Below are positions 60,609 to 64,000 of a DNA stretch of 64,000 nucleotides, in pieces. Source of the stretch: Chloroflexota bacterium. Lineage in GTDB: Bacteria > Chloroflexota > Chloroflexia > Chloroflexales > Herpetosiphonaceae. Each line of letters starts with the position of its first letter. The first letter of the stretch is position 1. The position numbers were made by a program, and so were the translations under genes. Where the stretch lies: the NCBI GenBank assembly GCA_020161265.1, contig JAIUOC010000002.1, forward strand, positions 186,001 to 250,000, in the 5' to 3' direction. The notes under the pieces are model-generated. The model was not told where the DNA came from. It searched no databases and saw nothing but the letters and a program-made list of their open reading frames with translations.

Positions 60609-61490
60609 ATGAACATGACCGAACAACCCTATGCCCCACTAGCCCCACACGATGCAGCCCTGATGGATACAATGCTGCGCAACGAGGCCGACCCTGCCTA
60701 TAGCCGCCGCGCCCGCCGCTTGATGCAATATCTTGATTTGCAAGCTGGCGATACGGTGCTGGATTGTGGCTGTGGCTATGGCTTCTATACCCAGATGATC
60801 GATAAGCTGCGTGATTTGCATGTTGTGGGCTTTGATGAAGCCTTTGATCGACTCTTGGTTGGTCAAGAACATGCCAATCGCGCGACCTTTGTACGCGGCG
60901 ATGGCCAAGGCATGCCCTTTGCCGATAATAGCTTCGATAAAATTCTGCTCTCAGAAGTACTCGAACATATTCCCGACCAACAGGCAGCCTTGCACGAATT
61001 GCGCCGCATCATTAAGCCTGGTGGCATCTTGGCAATTTCAGTGCCGCATGCCAATTATCCGCTGTGGTGGGACCCCGCCAGCTGGATCTGGACGCGGCTT
61101 GGTGGCAAACCCTTCACCCATACCAAATTTGGCAGCATTTGGGAAAACCATGTGCGCTTGTATGAGCCAGCCGAATTGGTACGTCAAGTGCGGATGGCCG
61201 ATTTCGAGGTTGAATGCTGCGAAGAAGCTACTCACTACGCTATTCCGATGACTCCTTATGTGGTATATGGCATTGGCAAGCCTTTAATTGAATCGGGTAT
61301 CTTGCCTGAAAGCTGGATGAAAAGCGCCGACCGCATGCGTGGCGACCAAAACCAAGGCAGCAAATTGAATCCACTCAACCTTGCACGCGGCATTATCAAT
61401 TATGTTGACCAACTCAATGAACGCCCAGAAACTTTAGATAAACGCAGCTTTGTGAATGTCTTTGTTAAAGCCCGCAAGCCCTTGAGTTAA
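60609..61490 (+). CDS. SAM-dependent methyltransferase (class I)
   Basis: 293 residues starting at the ATG after GGAAGAG. SAM motif I is VLDCGCGYGFYTQMI near 48, motif II VVGFDEAFDRLLVG, motif III FVRGDGQGMPFADNSFDKIL and post-motif LHELRRIIKPGGILAISVPH, the order of the Methyltransf_11 family. An unusual C-terminal extension of about 110 residues (WWDPASWIWTRLGGKPFTHT) is not explained by the core. It likely methylates a sugar or glycolipid made by the adjacent transferases. Confidence 0.92.
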   Translation: MNMTEQPYAPLAPHDAALMDTMLRNEADPAYSRRARRLMQYLDLQAGDTVLDCGCGYGFYTQMIDKLRDLHVVGFDEAFDRLLVGQEHANRATFVRGDGQGMPFADNSFDKILLSEVLEHIPDQQAALHELRRIIKPGGILAISVPHANYPLWWDPASWIWTRLGGKPFTHTKFGSIWENHVRLYEPAELVRQVRMADFEVECCEEATHYAIPMTPYVVYGIGKPLIESGILPESWMKSADRMRGDQNQGSKLNPLNLARGIINYVDQLNERPETLDKRSFVNVFVKARKPLS

Positions 61491-61511
61491 GTCTGTCAGG
61501 AGATCGTGTCC

Positions 61512-63554
61512 ATGCTACGAGGTGTCTTCCCAAGCCAGCGTCTAGGCTGGCTTTGGCTTTTAGGCTTGCTTGGAACAGCCCTAGCGCTCATGCTCAAGGT
61601 GCAAGCTCAACTTGAATTCCGCCATTTCAATGGGGCAGTTTTGCTTGGGGCAGCGGTTGCGCTCGGCATTTGGTGGTGGCTGATCAAGCGCCAACCGCCA
61701 CAAGCTGATAGCTTGCCTGAACTCAATGATCAGCCGTTAGATCACCTAACCTTGCGGCTTGGCATAAGTGCAGTTGCTTTGCTCAGCGGTTTCGTCGCAT
61801 GGAATAATCTCTTTGGCAATGAATTCAACCCACTCTCGACGTGGACATGGCTGCTTGCGATTGGCTTATGGCTGTTGGCATGGATGCCCTGGCATCGCCC
61901 ACGCTTGCCCAAAGCTGATCGGGCCGAAACCCAACGGGCATGGCTGACCTTCGGCTGTTTGCTGATTGTCACTGCTTTTGGCTTATGGATTCGGCTATAT
62001 CGGCTCGATCAAATGCCGTATGACATGACGGTTGACCATGGCTGGAAGATGGAAGATGTTTACACCATTTTGCAGGGTGGTCGCCCATTATTTTTGCCCA
62101 ATAACACAGGCCGCGAGCCAGGCCAATTCTATTACATCGCCATGTTGATTCGCTTTTTTGGTGTGCCGTTTGGCTTTATCGCGCTCAAACTTGGCAATGT
62201 GATTATCGGCACCCTGACGATTCCGTTTATCTATTTGTTTGCGCGTGAGCTGGGCGGGCGCAAGTTGGGCATTTTGAGTGCCGCCTTGTATGCGCTGGGC
62301 AAATGGCCGCTCGAAACCACCCGCATGGGGTTGCGCTTTCCTTACGCCACCTTGCCCGCTGCGCTGGTGTTGTGGTCGCTCTGGCGCTATGTGCGCTTGG
62401 GCAAACGCAGCGATGCCTTGTTGGTCGGGTTATGGATGGGCATGGGTTTATATGGCTATATCGGCGTGCGAGCAGTACCCTTCGTCATTGCCGCCGTATT
62501 TGGCCTGATGCTGTTTGAGCGACGACGACGCAATCCCAAAGGCTGGCTCAAATTGCTCGGCCATGGCAGCTTGACGTTAATTACAACCGCCTTGATTTTC
62601 TTGCCACTAGGCCATTTCATGCTCGATTACCCCGATGTCTTTTGGTTTCGCGTCAGCACCCGTACCAGCAACCATACCGATGATATTAGCCGCGAATTTT
62701 GCCAAACTACGAGCAGCGAACGTGAATGCGATATTAAAAAATTCGTTGCCAATAATGTTAATTTAGCAGTCGCTTTTAACTGGCGTGGCGATCGTAACGA
62801 AGTTAATAATGTCCGTTTCGATCCATTGCTTGATATTGTCAGTGCGGCTTTGCTCTTGTTGAGTTTGCCAATCGTCGTATGGAGGTTGGTGGTTGAGCGT
62901 TCATGGCGTTGGTGGATGCTCGTCGTCGCATTGCCATTACTTGGTTTAGCCACAACGTTGAGCTTAGCCTACCCAATCGAGAACCCCAGCGCGGCGCGAA
63001 CTGGCGTGCTGATGCCAGTGATTTTTACTATGGCCGCTGCACCGCTAGCCTTGGCGCTTGAATGGCTAACCAAAGCCAAGCCGTTTGAGCAATGGTGGCG
63101 CGGCAAATCAGCCGTGAGTGGATTGCTGAGCATTGGCTTAACCATCTGGCTGCTGGCATGGGCTGGGCGCGAAAATTTCCAGCGCTACTTTGTTGATATG
63201 GCCCGCCAATACACAGGCTTTATCCCGAATAACCGTGAGGTTGCCGATGCAATTCGCTACTATCGCGATGCCCAAGGCGTGCCCTACGAAAATGCCTATC
63301 TCATGCTCAACAGCTATTTCTGGAAGGAATCGCGCAATATCAGCGTGCATCTGAATGATATGCAATGGTATGTCAACAACACGATTAAACCCGAAATGGC
63401 GCTGGTCGTACCAGGCAATCGGCCATTAATTTACATTCTCAATCCCGACGATCAAGCGCATATTGATCAATTGCAACAGGAATATCCCGAAGGCGAGTTG
63501 CGCCGCATTAGCAGCGCCGTTGGCAAGGATTTTCTGGTGTTTCATTTACGCTAA
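61512..63554 (+). CDS. GT39/ArnT-like polytopic membrane glycosyltransferase
   Basis: 680 residues from the ATG at 61512, ten bases after AGGAG. There are about eleven or twelve membrane segments (LGWLWLLGLLGTALALML, GAAVALGIWWWLI and others). The first extracytoplasmic loop holds DQMPYDMTVDHGWKMEDVYT, comparable with the acidic catalytic loop of PMT/ArnT glycosyltransferases, and is followed by NNTGREPGQFYYIAMLIRFF. A C-terminal extracytoplasmic domain (about 570-680; RYFVDMARQYTGFIPNNREV) ends the protein. It probably transfers a lipid-linked sugar outside the membrane. Its stop overlaps the selB start (TAATG). Confidence 0.87.
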   Translation: MLRGVFPSQRLGWLWLLGLLGTALALMLKVQAQLEFRHFNGAVLLGAAVALGIWWWLIKRQPPQADSLPELNDQPLDHLTLRLGISAVALLSGFVAWNNLFGNEFNPLSTWTWLLAIGLWLLAWMPWHRPRLPKADRAETQRAWLTFGCLLIVTAFGLWIRLYRLDQMPYDMTVDHGWKMEDVYTILQGGRPLFLPNNTGREPGQFYYIAMLIRFFGVPFGFIALKLGNVIIGTLTIPFIYLFARELGGRKLGILSAALYALGKWPLETTRMGLRFPYATLPAALVLWSLWRYVRLGKRSDALLVGLWMGMGLYGYIGVRAVPFVIAAVFGLMLFERRRRNPKGWLKLLGHGSLTLITTALIFLPLGHFMLDYPDVFWFRVSTRTSNHTDDISREFCQTTSSERECDIKKFVANNVNLAVAFNWRGDRNEVNNVRFDPLLDIVSAALLLLSLPIVVWRLVVERSWRWWMLVVALPLLGLATTLSLAYPIENPSAARTGVLMPVIFTMAAAPLALALEWLTKAKPFEQWWRGKSAVSGLLSIGLTIWLLAWAGRENFQRYFVDMARQYTGFIPNNREVADAIRYYRDAQGVPYENAYLMLNSYFWKESRNISVHLNDMQWYVNNTIKPEMALVVPGNRPLIYILNPDDQAHIDQLQQEYPEGELRRISSAVGKDFLVFHLR

Positions 63555-64000
63555 TGGGAATTACGCTCGGCACTGCTGGCCATGTTGATCATGGCAAATC
63601 AAGCCTTGTTCAAGCCCTGACAGGCATCAACCCCGATCGCTGGGCAGAAGAACAGCGCCGCCAAATGACGCTTGATCTGGGCTTTGCCTGGTTCAGCACA
63701 CCCGCTGGTCATTCGGTCAATCTGGTTGATGTGCCGGGCCATGAACGGCTAATCAAAAATATGTTGGCTGGGGCAACTGGTTTTGATGGGGTGCTGTTCG
63801 TCGTTGCCGCCGATGAAGGCATGCAGCCCCAAAGCCATGAACATTTACAAATTCTCAATCAATTGGGCATTGAGCATGGGTTGATCATCATTAGCAAAAT
63901 AGATCTGGTTGATGCTGAATGGCTTGAATTTATCAGCAGCGACATTCAGGCGCAATTTGCCGCTACCAGCCTTGCCAATGCGCCAATCGTGCCAGTTTCG
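63554..64000 (+). CDS. selB: Selenocysteine-specific elongation factor SelB (partial, 3' end outside window)
   Basis: 149 codons are visible. The GTPase domain shows G1 [19 protein letters not shown], the G2 region [21 protein letters not shown]3 [16 protein letters not shown] and G4 IISKIDLVD. The opening [17 protein letters not shown] and the R-x-x-E-E-x-x-R-x-M-T-L-D-L-G-F phrase mark SelB rather than EF-Tu, which has KARGITI. SelB brings Sec-tRNA to UGA codons at SECIS sites, so the organism should make selenoproteins. The start overlaps the membrane glycosyltransferase stop by one base. Confidence 0.93.
   Translation, partial: MGITLGTAGHVDHGKSSLVQALTGINPDRWAEEQRRQMTLDLGFAWFSTPAGHSVNLVDVPGHERLIKNMLAGATGFDGVLFVVAADEGMQPQSHEHLQILNQLGIEHGLIIISKIDLVDAEWLEFISSDIQAQFAATSLANAPIVPVS

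Overview
This 64 kb window of about 50% GC looks like the chromosome of a filamentous gliding predatory Chloroflexi of the Herpetosiphon type. The clues are secreted enzymes with Pro/Thr-rich (TPIPATA-like) linkers, a CopC protein with an LPATG tail, intergenic ccacgaagg-type repeats and CCCTGAY-type heptads, and a cellular reverse transcriptase of the kind I recall being reported from Herpetosiphon. The genus is an inference. No phage, insertion sequence, CRISPR array or rRNA was seen; apart from the repeats this is ordinary chromosome.

Layout. 1-5.6 kb: a helix-turn-helix regulator (cut by the left edge) divergent from a small GerE regulator, a secreted triple carbohydrate-binding-module protein, a glucosaminidase-like protein, and a HAD/phosphotransferase pair. 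5.6-17.4 kb, all on the minus strand: GNAT-smc, then a FixH-like protein, a cytochrome c lipoprotein, a His-rich membrane protein and LPATG-CopC, then copCD-hisG-RT. The reverse transcriptase at 5961-8321 is the most unusual gene, and a candidate structured RNA lies just beyond its stop. 17.5-17.8 kb: two tRNA-Ala genes behind a perfect consensus promoter.

18-24 kb: a divergent cellulose-degrading pair (GH9-CBM2 endoglucanase and an AA10 lytic polysaccharide monooxygenase with a CBM5/12-like module) with operator-like palindromes between them, then a divergent SMP-30-like lipoprotein and MmyB-type regulator. 24.7-30 kb: an MBL-fold hydrolase, a lipoprotein, an orphan gene, aroF, and a Crp/SDR pair. 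30-36 kb: mfd and an orphan oligopeptide-binding lipoprotein with a structured leader.

36-47.4 kb: a metallophosphoesterase, then the conserved block rpsU-yqeY-pgpH-ybeY-dgkA, an M14 peptidase/VanW pair, a PAP2/tdk pair and the ribosomal operon rplU-rpmA-rpmE. 47.6-56.6 kb: a secreted nuclease with a lamin-tail domain, a three-gene NatAB-type ABC exporter, a secreted S9 peptidase, thiamine pyrophosphokinase and a HAD hydrolase. 56.7-64 kb: a surface-glycan cluster (GT2-GT4 fusion, GT4, methyltransferase, GT39-like membrane enzyme) running into selB, which is cut by the right edge.

Themes: digestion of external polymers (cellulose, peptidoglycan, nucleic acid, protein), copper handling possibly linked to cytochrome assembly, and housekeeping operons with readable promoters, attenuators and terminators. 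Start codons were moved from the longest open frame to the one with a ribosome-binding site or family-typical N-terminus where these disagreed.
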